Assembly (NCBI GenBank): GCA_947258495.1
Contig: CAMYIN010000145.1
Span: 1 to 35,179, forward strand
Length of the DNA stretch: 35,179 nucleotides
Reading direction: 5' to 3'
Source of the DNA: an uncultured Gammaproteobacteria bacterium
Lineage (GTDB): Bacteria > Pseudomonadota > Gammaproteobacteria > Arenicellales > JAANXG01
The notes under the pieces: model-generated
Told to the model about the DNA's origin: nothing
The model's database searches: none
Seen by the model: only the letters and a program-made list of their open reading frames with translations
Shown here: in pieces, positions 16,320 to 30,819 of the stretch
How the letters are laid out: each line of letters opens with the position of its first letter
Position numbering within the stretch: the stretch's first letter is position 1
Position numbers and translations under genes: made by a program

Positions 16320-17135
16320 ATGAAGGGACCGAGCCAAGGCAAGACCAAGGCCTACAGCAACCTGCGCTTTCTGGATAGCCGGGAGGCGCGCCCGCTGAGA
16401 ATACTCGCGGAATACCTGGAACCCAGCAGCCGGTTCGAACACTACAATATCGACGACACCATTGTTTTCATGGGTTCAGCCCGTATCGTCTCCAGGGCGC
16501 AGGCCGAAAGCCAGTTGCGCGAGGCTCAAAAATCGGGCGCGGATCAGGAGGCCGCAAAACTGCGGCTGCGGCAGGCGAGATATTACGAGGCGGCGCGCGA
16601 GCTTGCGTTTCGTCTTACCCAGTGGTCGAAACAGCTCAACGGCGACCAGCGGCGCTTCGTCGTTTGCACCGGGGGCGGACCGGGCATCATGGAGGCCGCC
16701 AATCAGGGTGCGTCGGAAGCCAAGGGTCTCAATGTGGGCTTGTCGATCTCCCTGCCCCAGGAGGAAGCGGGCAGCCCGCACATCACTCGGGAGCTGTCGT
16801 TCGAGTTTCACTATTTTTTCATGCGCAAGTTCTGGTTCGCGTATCTCGCCAAGGCGGTGATTTTCTTTCCCGGTGGATTCGGAACCTTGGACGAATTGTT
16901 CGAGATCCTGACCCTGCTGCAGACCCGCAAGATACGTAAGCACCTCCCTTGCGTGCTTTTCGGCAACGAATATTGGGACGAGATCATCAATTTCGACGCC
17001 CTGGTGAAATACCGGACGATCGACGAAGACGATCTACGATTGTTTCTGCGTACCGATTCCATCGACGAGGCGTACGCATTCCTGATTCGCGAATTGGGCG
17101 AATACGGTTTGAAGGAGCCGGGAGCCACGCTTTAG
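16320..17135 (+). CDS. LOG-family (TIGR00730-like) Rossmann-fold protein
   Basis: A 271-residue cytosolic protein of the LOG family, formerly annotated as lysine decarboxylase. Characterised members hydrolyse nucleoside 5'-monophosphates, releasing a base and ribose 5-phosphate. The key motifs are GGGPGIMEAANQGA (about residues 115-128) and PGGFGTLDELFE (about 185-196), the PGGxGTxxE catalytic signature with its Arg/Glu partners. The N-terminal 50 residues are longer than in the short LOG proteins and polar, possibly a dimer arm. The start codon has no good ribosome binding site. The 234 bp upstream (16086-16319) hold no gene; the PA2779-type promoter and this gene's promoter must lie there, diverging. 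Confidence 0.87.
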   Translation: MKGPSQGKTKAYSNLRFLDSREARPLRILAEYLEPSSRFEHYNIDDTIVFMGSARIVSRAQAESQLREAQKSGADQEAAKLRLRQARYYEAARELAFRLTQWSKQLNGDQRRFVVCTGGGPGIMEAANQGASEAKGLNVGLSISLPQEEAGSPHITRELSFEFHYFFMRKFWFAYLAKAVIFFPGGFGTLDELFEILTLLQTRKIRKHLPCVLFGNEYWDEIINFDALVKYRTIDEDDLRLFLRTDSIDEAYAFLIRELGEYGLKEPGATL

Positions 17136-17255
17136 GTAGAGCGAATCTCCGCAGCTTGCCGGGCCCGGCCTTACGCAAGGTACGGCAACGGCGCAAGCCC
17201 GGACCGCGGCGAAGTATGCACCCTTTGTTCGAAGGCTGCTATTCCCTGTGTTGTC

Positions 17256-17269
17256 TTGACGTACGTCAA
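17256..17269. promoter_or_regulatory. FNR/CRP-family-like palindromic operator
   Basis: TTGACGTACGTCAA is a perfect 14-bp palindrome of the form TTGA-N6-TCAA, the half-site layout of FNR/ANR/DNR-type regulators (FNR itself prefers TTGAT-N4-ATCAA). It lies 57 to 71 bp upstream of the CBS-domain gene's ATG at 17327. Anaerobic or nitrogen-oxide control is possible but unproven. Confidence 0.5.
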
Positions 17270-17326
17270 CGATAGGTCCGGCGTTTTCGCGCAAGATTCC
17301 AGTCCGTGAAACACGGAGCAAAGGCC

Positions 17327-17782
17327 ATGACCGCGGGTGCTGTGTGTGTGCGAGACGTTGTGATTGCAATACCGGAGATGTCGATATCTTCGGCGGCCCG
17401 ATTGATGCGGGAGTATCACGTCGGCACTCTGGTAGTGGTAGACGAGCGGGCAGGCAAGAACACGCCGGTCGGTATCGTCACCGATCGCGACCTGGTGATA
17501 GAGGTGTTGGCCGCCGACGTGGACATTCAGAGCGTGTGCGTCGGCGACGTTATAAGCCGGGAACTGTTGACCGTCGAAGAGTCGGAATCCTTGTGGGACG
17601 TCATGCGTCGCATGCGTGCTCACGGGGTACGGCGGGCGCCGGTGGTGGACGACGCGGGTTCCCTGGTGGGAGTCATTTCCGTGGATGACCTGGTACAGCT
17701 ACTGGGCGAAGAGCTCGGCGCGCTGGCGGGATTATTCGGCACCGAGCAGGAGCAGGAAGTGCGCCGTCGCACACGACCTTAG
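17327..17782 (+). CDS. Tandem CBS-domain protein
   Basis: A 151-residue cytosolic protein made of two CBS domains forming one Bateman module (about residues 8-65 and 75-133). Repeated signatures are VGTLVVVDERAGKNTPVGIVTDRDLV and RRAPVVDDAGSLVGVISVDDLV. The second domain ends in a short acidic tail. Such modules bind adenosine nucleotides or S-adenosylmethionine and act as energy or ligand sensors; no effector domain is attached. The ATG at 17327 is preferred because GGAG lies eight bases upstream, over an upstream GTG at 17306. A palindromic TTGA-TCAA box upstream points to control by an FNR/CRP-type regulator. It converges on putA with a 29-bp gap. Confidence 0.9.
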   Translation: MTAGAVCVRDVVIAIPEMSISSAARLMREYHVGTLVVVDERAGKNTPVGIVTDRDLVIEVLAADVDIQSVCVGDVISRELLTVEESESLWDVMRRMRAHGVRRAPVVDDAGSLVGVISVDDLVQLLGEELGALAGLFGTEQEQEVRRRTRP

Positions 17783-17811
17783 CAACGCGCCGGGATACGA
17801 GGTCCGTCGTA

Positions 17812-20800
17812 CTATTCCGTCAGAGACAACAGCGTCGGATCGCCGCCGACGGCGGCGATATTGTTGCAGACCGTGCGTTCCGTACAGAGGCGTTTAAGAT
17901 AATCGGGGCCGCCCGCCTTCGGTCCGGTCCCCGAAAGGCCTTCACCACCGAAGGGCTGTACGCCGACCACCGCGCCGATCATATTGCGGTTGATGTAGAT
18001 GTTTCCGGCGCGTGCGTGGCCGATGACGTAGTCGACAGTCTCGTCGATGCGACTATGGACGCCCAGAGTGAGCCCGTATCCGGTGGCGTTTATCGCGTCG
18101 ACCACCGCGGCAAGCTCGTTCGCGGCAAAGCGCACGACGTGCAGGATGGGACCGAAGACCTCGCCCTTAAGCAGATCCAGAGAAGGGATTTCGAAGCAAT
18201 GCGGCGGGAAATACGTGCCCTCCCGGGTTCCTTCGGGCAGTCTGCATCGATGGATCAGTCGACCGTTCCGGCGCAGAAACTCGGCGTGTCTGTGTAATTT
18301 TTCCACGGCTCCGCCGTCGATCACGGGTCCGACATCGGTGCTCAGCTGCATCGGATCGCCGAGGCAGAGCTCTTCCATCGCCCCGGTGAGCATCTGCAGG
18401 ATGCGCGGCGCTACGTCCTCCTGCAGGAAAAGCGCCCGCAATGCGGAACAGCGTTGACCGGCGCTGTTGAAGGCCGATTCCAGCACGTCCGCCACCACCT
18501 GCTCCGAGAGCGCGGAGCTGTCGACGATCATCGCATTCTGGCCGCCGGTTTCCGCGACCAACGGCACGATCGGTCCCGCTTTTTCCGCCAGCGAACGCTG
18601 AATCCGCTTGGCCGTCTCCGTGGAACCCGTGAACACCACCCCGGCGATGTCGGGGTGTGCGACCAGGCGCGCGCCGGTGTCGCCGTCCCCCGGCAGCACG
18701 TGCAACGCGTGCGCCGGAACTCCGGCTTGATGCAACAGCGACGCCGCGTAATGCGCGATCAGCGGGGTCTGCTGCGCGGGCTTGGCGACCACACTGTTGC
18801 CGGCCGCGAGTGCGGCGGTGATCTGACCCAGGTATATGGCAAGGGGGAAGTTCCAGGGGCTGATGCAGGCGAATACCCCCCTTGGGTGGAGGCGCAATTC
18901 ATTGGATTCGCCGCTTGGACCTGTTAGAGGAGACGGGGACGCCATTTGTTCGCGCGCCAGCCAGGCGTAATAACGGCAGTAGTCCACCGCTTCGCGCACC
19001 TCCGCGGCGGCATCGCGCACGGTCCTGCCGCCCTCGCGGATGCATAAGTACATCAGCGCCGCCCGCGCCGACTGCAGCAGCTCCGCGGCGCGCTCGAGCA
19101 GGTCGGCCCTATGTCCCGGTGCGGTGGCCTGCCACACGGGAAATCCCCGGGCCGCGGCCGCGACCGCCTCGCCCACCTGCGCCGCGCTGGTCCATGCGAC
19201 GCGACCCGTCCGCCGGAGACGCCGCGCGGGATCGTACACCGGGTACTCGGGCGGCTGCAGGTTCTTGCCCTCCACCAGCGGCGCCGCGATCCACTGCCGT
19301 TGACCGGCCTCGCTCAAGGCGCGTTGCAGGGTCGCAACGTCTGCGTCGTCGGCGAGGTTGAGGCCATCGGAGTTCAAGCGCTGCCCTCGGTACAAGTGCG
19401 CCGGCAGGGGAATCCTCGGGTTCGGCAGGTAACGGTTTTCCCGGGAGTGCTCTACGGGATCGGCCACCACGTCCTCCACCGCAACCTCGCGGTGCAGGAT
19501 GCGATTGACGAACGACGTGTTGGCGCCGTTTTCCAGCAATCGGCGGACGAGATAGGACAACAGTTCGGCGTGGCCGCCTACGGGTGCGTAGACGCGGCAA
19601 CGCAGGTCTTCCGCCTGCTCCAGCAGGAGGTCATAGAGGCCCTGCCCCATACCATGGAGTCGCTGGAATTCAAAATCCCGGCCTTCGCCGAGAACCTGCA
19701 CCGCGGAGATGGTATGAGCGTTGTGTGTCGCGAACTGTGGATATACCCAGGGCGCGGCCTCGAACAGGCGACAGACGCAGGCGAGATACGAGACGTCGGT
19801 GTGCGATTTTCGCGTGAATACCGGATAGCCGCGCAGGCCCTGGACCTGGGCCGTCTTCACTTCCTGGTCCCAGTACGCCCCCTTGACCAGTCTAACGGGA
19901 ATGACGCGTCGCTGGCGCGCGGCTAGGTCAGCGAGCCAGTCGAGGACGGGCAGGGCGCGTTTTTGATAGGCCTGTACCGCCATACCCAGGCCGTCCCAGC
20001 CGGCCAGGCCGGGGTCCGAATAAACCGCGTCGAAGACGTCGAGCGACAGGTCCAGCCGATCCGACTCTTCGGCGTCAACGGTCACCAGCAGATCGAATTC
20101 CCTTGCCCGGCAAACCAGTTCCATCAGGCGCTCCGGGAGCTCGCCCAGTATCCGCTCGCGTTGGGCGTGCTCGTAGCGCGGGTGGAGCGCGGAAAGTTTG
20201 ACCGATATGCCCGGATTGCGGCGTCCTTCGTGGCGCGCGTGGCGGCCGATCACGTCGACGGCATGCATGTACGCGTCCAGGTAGCGTTTCGCGTCCGTCG
20301 CCGTCATCGCCGCCTCGCCCAGCATATCGTAGGAATACAGATAACGTGGTGCGCTCTTCGCATCGCTGCGATCCATCGCTTGCTCGATGGTTTCCCCCAG
20401 CACGAACTGCCGTCCGACGATGTCCATGGCCTGTCTGAACGCCACACGCAAGAGCGGTTCGCCGCTTCGCAGCGCCAGGTTGCGCAAGGTGGTTGCGAGA
20501 TTGCTGCGGGTATCGGCCGTCAGCCGGACCAGCTGACCCGTGAGCATCAGGCCCCAGGTCGAGGCGTTGACCAGAATGGACTCGCTCTTGCCGAGATGTT
20601 TTTCCCAGTGACCCTCGAGAAGTTTATCTCGTATCAGCTTGTCGGCGGTTTCGGCGTCCGGGATCCGCAGCAGCGATTCCGCCAGGCAAAGCAATACCAC
20701 GCCCTCCTCGCTGGAGAGGTCGTATTCCTGCAAAAGCGCATCCAGTCCCTTGCATGCTCCGGGTTCCGCGCGCAACTGCTTCACCGTCGCGTAGGCCTTT

Positions 20801-20943
20801 TCGAAGACCCTCTTCTGGCCCTGCGGATCCAAAGTTATCCGCCCGAGGCAACGCTGCATGCAGGCGGATTCGTCCGCGAGGTAGGCGTCGCGAATTGCCT
20901 GACGCAAGGGATCGTCGGCGTTCATCAACGTGGGATTATGCAC
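17812..20943 (-). CDS. putA: Bifunctional proline dehydrogenase / L-glutamate gamma-semialdehyde dehydrogenase
   Basis: Oxidises proline to glutamate in two steps, passing electrons to the quinone pool and NAD+. At 1043 residues it lacks the N-terminal ribbon-helix-helix DNA-binding domain of E. coli PutA, so it is enzyme only (type A). The N-terminal helical arm (about 1-180) leads to the FAD-binding proline dehydrogenase barrel (about 185-500), with VKGAYWDQEVKTAQ and FATHNAHTI. The aldehyde dehydrogenase domain follows (about 560-1030): HPRGVFACISPWNFPL, FTGSTETAKRI, VAETGGQNAMIVD (general-base Glu) and NSAGQRCSALRA (nucleophile Cys). The start is a GTG at 20943; an ATG at 20925 is also possible, with no clear ribosome site for either. 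It lies 53 bp after hemE. Confidence 0.96.
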   Translation of the reverse strand: MHNPTLMNADDPLRQAIRDAYLADESACMQRCLGRITLDPQGQKRVFEKAYATVKQLRAEPGACKGLDALLQEYDLSSEEGVVLLCLAESLLRIPDAETADKLIRDKLLEGHWEKHLGKSESILVNASTWGLMLTGQLVRLTADTRSNLATTLRNLALRSGEPLLRVAFRQAMDIVGRQFVLGETIEQAMDRSDAKSAPRYLYSYDMLGEAAMTATDAKRYLDAYMHAVDVIGRHARHEGRRNPGISVKLSALHPRYEHAQRERILGELPERLMELVCRAREFDLLVTVDAEESDRLDLSLDVFDAVYSDPGLAGWDGLGMAVQAYQKRALPVLDWLADLAARQRRVIPVRLVKGAYWDQEVKTAQVQGLRGYPVFTRKSHTDVSYLACVCRLFEAAPWVYPQFATHNAHTISAVQVLGEGRDFEFQRLHGMGQGLYDLLLEQAEDLRCRVYAPVGGHAELLSYLVRRLLENGANTSFVNRILHREVAVEDVVADPVEHSRENRYLPNPRIPLPAHLYRGQRLNSDGLNLADDADVATLQRALSEAGQRQWIAAPLVEGKNLQPPEYPVYDPARRLRRTGRVAWTSAAQVGEAVAAAARGFPVWQATAPGHRADLLERAAELLQSARAALMYLCIREGGRTVRDAAAEVREAVDYCRYYAWLAREQMASPSPLTGPSGESNELRLHPRGVFACISPWNFPLAIYLGQITAALAAGNSVVAKPAQQTPLIAHYAASLLHQAGVPAHALHVLPGDGDTGARLVAHPDIAGVVFTGSTETAKRIQRSLAEKAGPIVPLVAETGGQNAMIVDSSALSEQVVADVLESAFNSAGQRCSALRALFLQEDVAPRILQMLTGAMEELCLGDPMQLSTDVGPVIDGGAVEKLHRHAEFLRRNGRLIHRCRLPEGTREGTYFPPHCFEIPSLDLLKGEVFGPILHVVRFAANELAAVVDAINATGYGLTLGVHSRIDETVDYVIGHARAGNIYINRNMIGAVVGVQPFGGEGLSGTGPKAGGPDYLKRLCTERTVCNNIAAVGGDPTLLSLTE

Positions 20944-20996
20944 CCGTGCCCGAGAAAGTCACCTCGAAGGCGTTCTCCGCCGCCGACGTAGACGCG

Positions 20997-22076
20997 TTAG
21001 CGTGGTTTCTGATCGCGGTGGTAAGAGACGCTGAGCTCGTGCACCGCGTCGACCAGCACCGCCACTCGATCGGGATCGACGCCCGGTTGAATGCCGTGGC
21101 CGAGATTGAATACGTGGCCGTCGCCGTGGCCGTAGCGAGCAAGGATCGCGCCGGCTTCTTCACGAATGCGATCGGGCGACGCGTACAGCACCGCGGGGTC
21201 CATATTGCCCTGCAGCGCTACCCGCTTACCAACGCGGCGGCGCGCTTCGCCGATGTCCACCGTCCAGTCCAGACCAACGGCGTCGCAGCCCGTGTCAGCG
21301 ATACGCTCCACCCACTGCCCCCCGCCTTTGGTGAACAGGACCGCGGGAACGCGTTCGCCGTCGACTTCACGTATCAGGCCGTCCAGGATCTGGTGCATGT
21401 AGTCGAGAGAGAAGTGCTCGTAGGCGGATGTCGTCAGCAGCCCGCCCCAGGTGTCGAAGATCATGACCGCCTGTGCGCCCGCCAGAATCTGTGCGTTCAA
21501 ATAATCGATAACGCTACGGGTCACCGTGGCCAATAACTTGTGCAGGGCAACAGGATTTTCATAAAGCAAGGTCTTTACCAGCGTAAACTCCTTGCTTCCG
21601 CGGCCTTCCACCATGTAGCTGGCCAGGGTCCATGGGCTTCCGGAGAAGCCGATCAGCGGTACGCGGTCTTTCAATTCGGTGCGGATCAGGCGTACCGCGT
21701 CCAGGACGTAACGCAGCGCATCCTCGGGATCCGGCGCTGCCAGCGCCTCGATCTGCGCCGGGCGGCGCACCGGGTGTGCGAATATCGGCCCTTCGCCCTC
21801 ATGGATGCTCAGCCCCAATCCCATGGCGTCGGGGATGGTCAATATGTCGGAAAACAGGATCGCGGCATCGAGCTCGAACCGCTCCAGGGGCTGCAGGGTT
21901 ACCTCACACGCCAACTCGGGGGTCTTGCACAGAGTCATAAAGTCCCCTGCGCGTTTGCGGGTGTTTCGGTACTCGGGAAGATAGCGTCCGGCCTGGCGCA
22001 TGATCCACACGGGCGTGCGCTCGACCGGTTTCCGCAGCAGAGCGCGCAGCAGGAGGTCGTTCTTGGTTTCGTTCAC
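20997..22076 (-). CDS. hemE: Uroporphyrinogen decarboxylase
   Basis: Removes four carboxyl groups from uroporphyrinogen III to give coproporphyrinogen III, in cytosolic haem biosynthesis. The 359-residue length is typical. Motifs seen are [18 protein letters not shown] near residues 20-37 (substrate-binding Arg residues), [16 protein letters not shown] with the catalytic-site Asp (about 75-90), [20 protein letters not shown] (about 143-162) and the C-terminal GNMDP and FNLGHGI segments. The start is a GTG that overlaps the pyrF stop (GTGA), so the two are coupled; a purine-rich GAGGGAC stretch just upstream can serve as ribosome site. Upstream context is a nucleotide and amino-acid synthesis cluster. 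Confidence 0.97.
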   Translation of the reverse strand: MNETKNDLLLRALLRKPVERTPVWIMRQAGRYLPEYRNTRKRAGDFMTLCKTPELACEVTLQPLERFELDAAILFSDILTIPDAMGLGLSIHEGEGPIFAHPVRRPAQIEALAAPDPEDALRYVLDAVRLIRTELKDRVPLIGFSGSPWTLASYMVEGRGSKEFTLVKTLLYENPVALHKLLATVTRSVIDYLNAQILAGAQAVMIFDTWGGLLTTSAYEHFSLDYMHQILDGLIREVDGERVPAVLFTKGGGQWVERIADTGCDAVGLDWTVDIGEARRRVGKRVALQGNMDPAVLYASPDRIREEAGAILARYGHGDGHVFNLGHGIQPGVDPDRVAVLVDAVHELSVSYHRDQKPR

Positions 22077-22792
22077 CGCGTCATAGTCCCTCGATCGAAG
22101 ATCTCTTTGATCTGCGCCTGCATTGTTTCTGCAACCAGGCGCGGATCGGCCGCATCGCGTATCGGACGACCGACGACGATGTAATCCGCGCCGTTCGCGA
22201 ACGCCTGGGGCACGGTAACGACCCGCTTCTGGTCGTCGTCGTTGTCCACCGGCCGTATACCCGGGGTAACGACGAGGAATCGATCGCCCAGGGCTTCGCG
22301 TAACCGCTTCGATTCCTGCCCGGACGCCACCACGCCATCGCAGCCGTATTGCACCGCTCGGCGCGCGCGCGATATCACGAGCGCATCCACGTCACAGCGG
22401 AAGCCCAAGTCCTGCAAATCTCCCCGATCCAGGCTGGTGAGCACGGTCACGGCGAGTATCTTGACGTCCTCCTTGGCCTCTGCGGCGGCGCGCATGACGG
22501 CGTCGTTGCCGTGTATCGTGGCGAAGGTGATGCCCCGATTCGTGAGTTGCCGCACGGCACGGCCCACGGTCGCGGGAACGTCGAAAAATTTCAGATCAAC
22601 GAATACTTTCTTGCCGTGCTCGCGCAACCAGTCTATGAACTGAAAATAGCCGTCCGTCATGAACAATTCCAGCCCGAGCTTGAAGAAAACAATGCTGTCG
22701 CCCAAACGCTTTACCATCTTTTTGGCGTCGTCTATGCGCGGGACATCGAGGGCGAAAATCAGTCTTTCGTCGTTGGGAATCGGATCAAGCAT
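22073..22792 (-). CDS. pyrF: Orotidine 5'-phosphate decarboxylase
   Basis: Last step of de novo UMP synthesis, OMP to UMP plus CO2, cytosolic. The 239-residue length and motifs are typical of the bacterial type. LIFALDVP opens the barrel; [14 protein letters not shown] carries the catalytic Asp-Lys-Asp array (about residues 66-79); VTPGIRP and DYIVVGRPI bind phosphate. The 3' end overlaps hemE by 4 bp. It is not usually found between gltD and hemE in E. coli-like orders, so it marks a lineage-specific arrangement. It lies 70 bp after gltD, on the same strand. Confidence 0.97.
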   Translation of the reverse strand: MLDPIPNDERLIFALDVPRIDDAKKMVKRLGDSIVFFKLGLELFMTDGYFQFIDWLREHGKKVFVDLKFFDVPATVGRAVRQLTNRGITFATIHGNDAVMRAAAEAKEDVKILAVTVLTSLDRGDLQDLGFRCDVDALVISRARRAVQYGCDGVVASGQESKRLREALGDRFLVVTPGIRPVDNDDDQKRVVTVPQAFANGADYIVVGRPIRDAADPRLVAETMQAQIKEIFDRGTMTR

Positions 22793-22862
22793 GGCTCATG
22801 GGTAACGCCGTGCGCGCCGGCTGGACAGCGGCGGTCGTTCGCCGGGTCGCGTTGTCGTTTCC

Positions 22863-28762
<5,900 letters not shown>

Positions 28763-28845
28763 GTTCCTTCCCACGGGTATTGGTGGACTGGCGGGTCCGC
28801 ATCGACGCGGACGGTGCGCAGAAAGCACAGGGCAAAACGACCGCC

Positions 28846-28876
28846 AGTATACTTTCTTGCAGTCTGGGTGGTCCAA
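28846..28876 (-). promoter_or_regulatory. Possible gltB promoter
   Basis: TATACT on the minus strand (28846-28851) with TTGGAC (28871-28876) gives a -10/-35 pair with a long 19-bp spacer. The AT-rich stretch just upstream (28873-28905) is unlike the GC-rich surroundings and fits a promoter region. Leader length would be about 80 bases. Confidence 0.35.
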
Positions 28877-28910
28877 TAAATACCTACAATAAATATGGGT
28901 ATCTACGCGG

Positions 28911-28944
28911 AACGATCAGGAAACTTTAACGATCAGGAAACTTT
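28911..28944. repeat. Perfect 17-bp tandem duplication at the aroB 3' end
   Basis: The unit aacgatcaggaaacttt occurs twice head to tail, 28911-28927 and 28928-28944, with no mismatch. The aroB stop codon (28933-28935) falls in the copy nearer the gene, so the protein is unchanged and the second copy is in the 3' flank. Perfect identity suggests a recent slippage or duplication. Confidence 0.9.
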
Positions 28945-30021
28945 GAAGTAGCGCAGGGTGTCGTCCAGCGCGTTCTGCGGATAGCTGTCGTTGAGGTAGG
29001 CGCGGCCTAGGGTTTTCAGCAGAACCAGGCGCACTCGACCGGCGGCGACCTTCTTGTCCGTGCGCATATGCTCGAGCAGGTCGGCGCGGGTGATATGCGG
29101 AGGCGGCGCCAGCGGCAGTCGCGCCTGGTCGACCAGGTTGCGGATACGCGAAAAATCGGTGTCGGAGAGATCGCCCAGCAGCCGCGAGAGATACGCCGCC
29201 ATGACCATGCCCGCGGCGACCGCCTCGCCGTGCAGCCATTGCCCGTAGCCCACCGTGGATTCGATCGCGTGGCCGAAGGTATGCCCGAGGTTGAGCAGGG
29301 CGCGTTCTCCCTGTTCGCGCTCGTCGGCGGCGACCACCCCCGCTTTGGCCGCACAGGACCGGTCTATGGCGTAGGTCAGCGCCTGCGGCTCGCGCTCAAG
29401 CAGGCGCGCCACGTGCTGCTCGAGCCAACCGAAGAACTCGCGGTCGCGTATGAGTCCGTACTTGATGATCTCGGCGATCCCGGCCCGCAGCTCGCGATCC
29501 GGCAACGTCGACAGGGTATCGGTGTCCGCGATTACGGCATTCGGTTGATGGAACGCGCCGATCATGTTCTTGCCCCGGGGATGGTTGACCGCAGTCTTGC
29601 CGCCGACGGACGAATCGACCTGTGCCAGCAACGTGGTCGGAACTTGTATGTACGGCACACCGCGTTGATAGCACGCCGCGGCAAACCCGGCGATGTCGCC
29701 GACGACCCCTCCGCCCAGGGCGAGAACGGTGGTTTGCCGGTCACAGGGGACTGCGAGAAGACGATCGAAGATCGTCTCCAGGGTAGCCAGATTCTTGTAC
29801 TGTTCTCCGTCCGGCAACACCGTGACGTGCATTTCCGAGTCCGCCAACGCGTCCCCTAAGGTTTGCAGATACAGCGGCGCCACGGTTTCGTTGGTAACCA
29901 CCATGACCTGCCTGCCGCCGACATGCCGGACAAAAAGTTCCTTACGATGAAGCAGACCGGGTCCGATATAGATCGGGTAGCTGCGTGCACCCAGTTCCAC
30001 GTTCAGGGTGATATCGCTCAT
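28933..30021 (-). CDS. aroB: 3-dehydroquinate synthase
   Basis: Second step of the shikimate pathway: converts DAHP to 3-dehydroquinate using NAD+ and a divalent metal, cytosolic. 362 residues, normal length. [19 protein letters not shown] (about 104-122) is the nucleotide-binding and conserved core; metal-binding residues are in [12 protein letters not shown] (Glu), [11 protein letters not shown] (His) and HGEAVAAGM (His). The ATG at 30021 overlaps the aroK TAA by one base (TAATG). aroK-aroB is the standard proteobacterial pair. In E. coli damX follows; here gltB follows after 170 bp. Confidence 0.97.
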   Translation of the reverse strand: MSDITLNVELGARSYPIYIGPGLLHRKELFVRHVGGRQVMVVTNETVAPLYLQTLGDALADSEMHVTVLPDGEQYKNLATLETIFDRLLAVPCDRQTTVLALGGGVVGDIAGFAAACYQRGVPYIQVPTTLLAQVDSSVGGKTAVNHPRGKNMIGAFHQPNAVIADTDTLSTLPDRELRAGIAEIIKYGLIRDREFFGWLEQHVARLLEREPQALTYAIDRSCAAKAGVVAADEREQGERALLNLGHTFGHAIESTVGYGQWLHGEAVAAGMVMAAYLSRLLGDLSDTDFSRIRNLVDQARLPLAPPPHITRADLLEHMRTDKKVAAGRVRLVLLKTLGRAYLNDSYPQNALDDTLRYFKVS

Positions 30022-30530
30022 TACTTCTTCAGGTAACGCAGTATTTGTGCTACCACGCTGGACGGAGATCCGCCACCGGCGTTGACCACGAGATCGGCCT
30101 CCTGGCGGTACAACGGCTCACGCACCGCCATCAAGGCCTCGAGCGTCGTGCGGGGATCGTCGGTGGCGAGCATCGGCCGGTTCTTGGCATTACGCGTGCG
30201 TGCAAGCTGTGTGTCTACGCTCGCGTGTAGATACACGACGGCGCCGCTTTTACGCAAGTTTTTTCGATTTTCTTCGCTGACAACGGCGCCGCCGCCCGTC
30301 GCCAGCACGATATTTTGCCGCCCTGCCAATTCTTCGATGATCGCCGATTCGCGTTTGCGGAAGCCCTCCTCGCCTTCGATCTCGAAGATTACGCTGATCT
30401 CGACCCCGGTTCGTGTCTCGATTTCGTGGTCGGAATCCACGAAATCCATTTTTAGGCGCTTCGCAAGCTGGCGGCCGACCGTAGTCTTGCCGGCCCCCAT
30501 CGGACCTATCAATATGACATTCCGGATCAC
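30021..30530 (-). CDS. aroK: Shikimate kinase
   Basis: Phosphorylates shikimate at the 3-hydroxyl with ATP, cytosolic. 169 residues. The Walker A loop GPMGAGKTT (about residues 9-17), Walker B-like DSDHEIE (about 32-38), GGGAV (about 78-82) shikimate contact and NRPML lid Arg are all present, as expected. The start is a GTG at 30530, matching the family N-terminus; no strong ribosome site is visible. Coupled to aroB by a one-base overlap. Two inverted repeats lie just upstream (30544-30588), and 289 bp separate it from pilQ, so it probably has its own promoter. Confidence 0.96.
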   Translation of the reverse strand: MIRNVILIGPMGAGKTTVGRQLAKRLKMDFVDSDHEIETRTGVEISVIFEIEGEEGFRKRESAIIEELAGRQNIVLATGGGAVVSEENRKNLRKSGAVVYLHASVDTQLARTRNAKNRPMLATDDPRTTLEALMAVREPLYRQEADLVVNAGGGSPSSVVAQILRYLKK

Positions 30531-30543
30531 CGATGCCGCCGTT

Positions 30544-30588
30544 CGAGTCCGACTCGGCTCCCGGGCGCGGACGCGGCCCGCCCGCGTC
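30544..30588. repeat. Two GC-rich inverted repeats in the aroK leader
   Basis: CGAGTC-C-GACTCG (30544-30556) is a 13-bp palindrome starting 14 bp upstream of the aroK start. GACGCGG (30570-30576) and CCGCGTC (30582-30588) form a 7-bp stem with a 5-base loop. They lie in the 289-bp gap between aroK and pilQ (30531-30819), which holds no gene I can support. There is no T-run on the minus strand, so they are not clear terminators. Confidence 0.45.
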
Positions 30589-30819
30589 GCCGAGGAGGTT
30601 GCTGGATTGGAGTTCCGCTGGTCACTCGCAGACCGCCGGACTATGTGGCGAAGTCATTTCATTCGCGGACTAGCGCTGGCACGTAGCGCCCCATTTACCG
30701 TATACGCGGCGAAGGAATTCGTCCGATGCCGGCGCGCTTTTACCGCCGCGGGAACGATCCCAGTGGCCGACGGGGCCGGAGCGCGATGTGCGGCGCATTC
30801 GGCGCGGCGAGTGCGCGGC

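Noticed and set aside
17158-17169. 12-bp palindrome GCCGGGCCCGGC after the LOG-family gene
   Set aside because: It has no loop and no T-run, and GC-only palindromes are frequent by chance in this composition.
16189-17201. 12-mer GGCGCAAGCCCG on both sides of the LOG-family gene (16189-16200 and 17190-17201)
   Set aside because: Too short for an attachment site, no mobile gene lies between the copies, and GC-rich 12-mers recur by chance.
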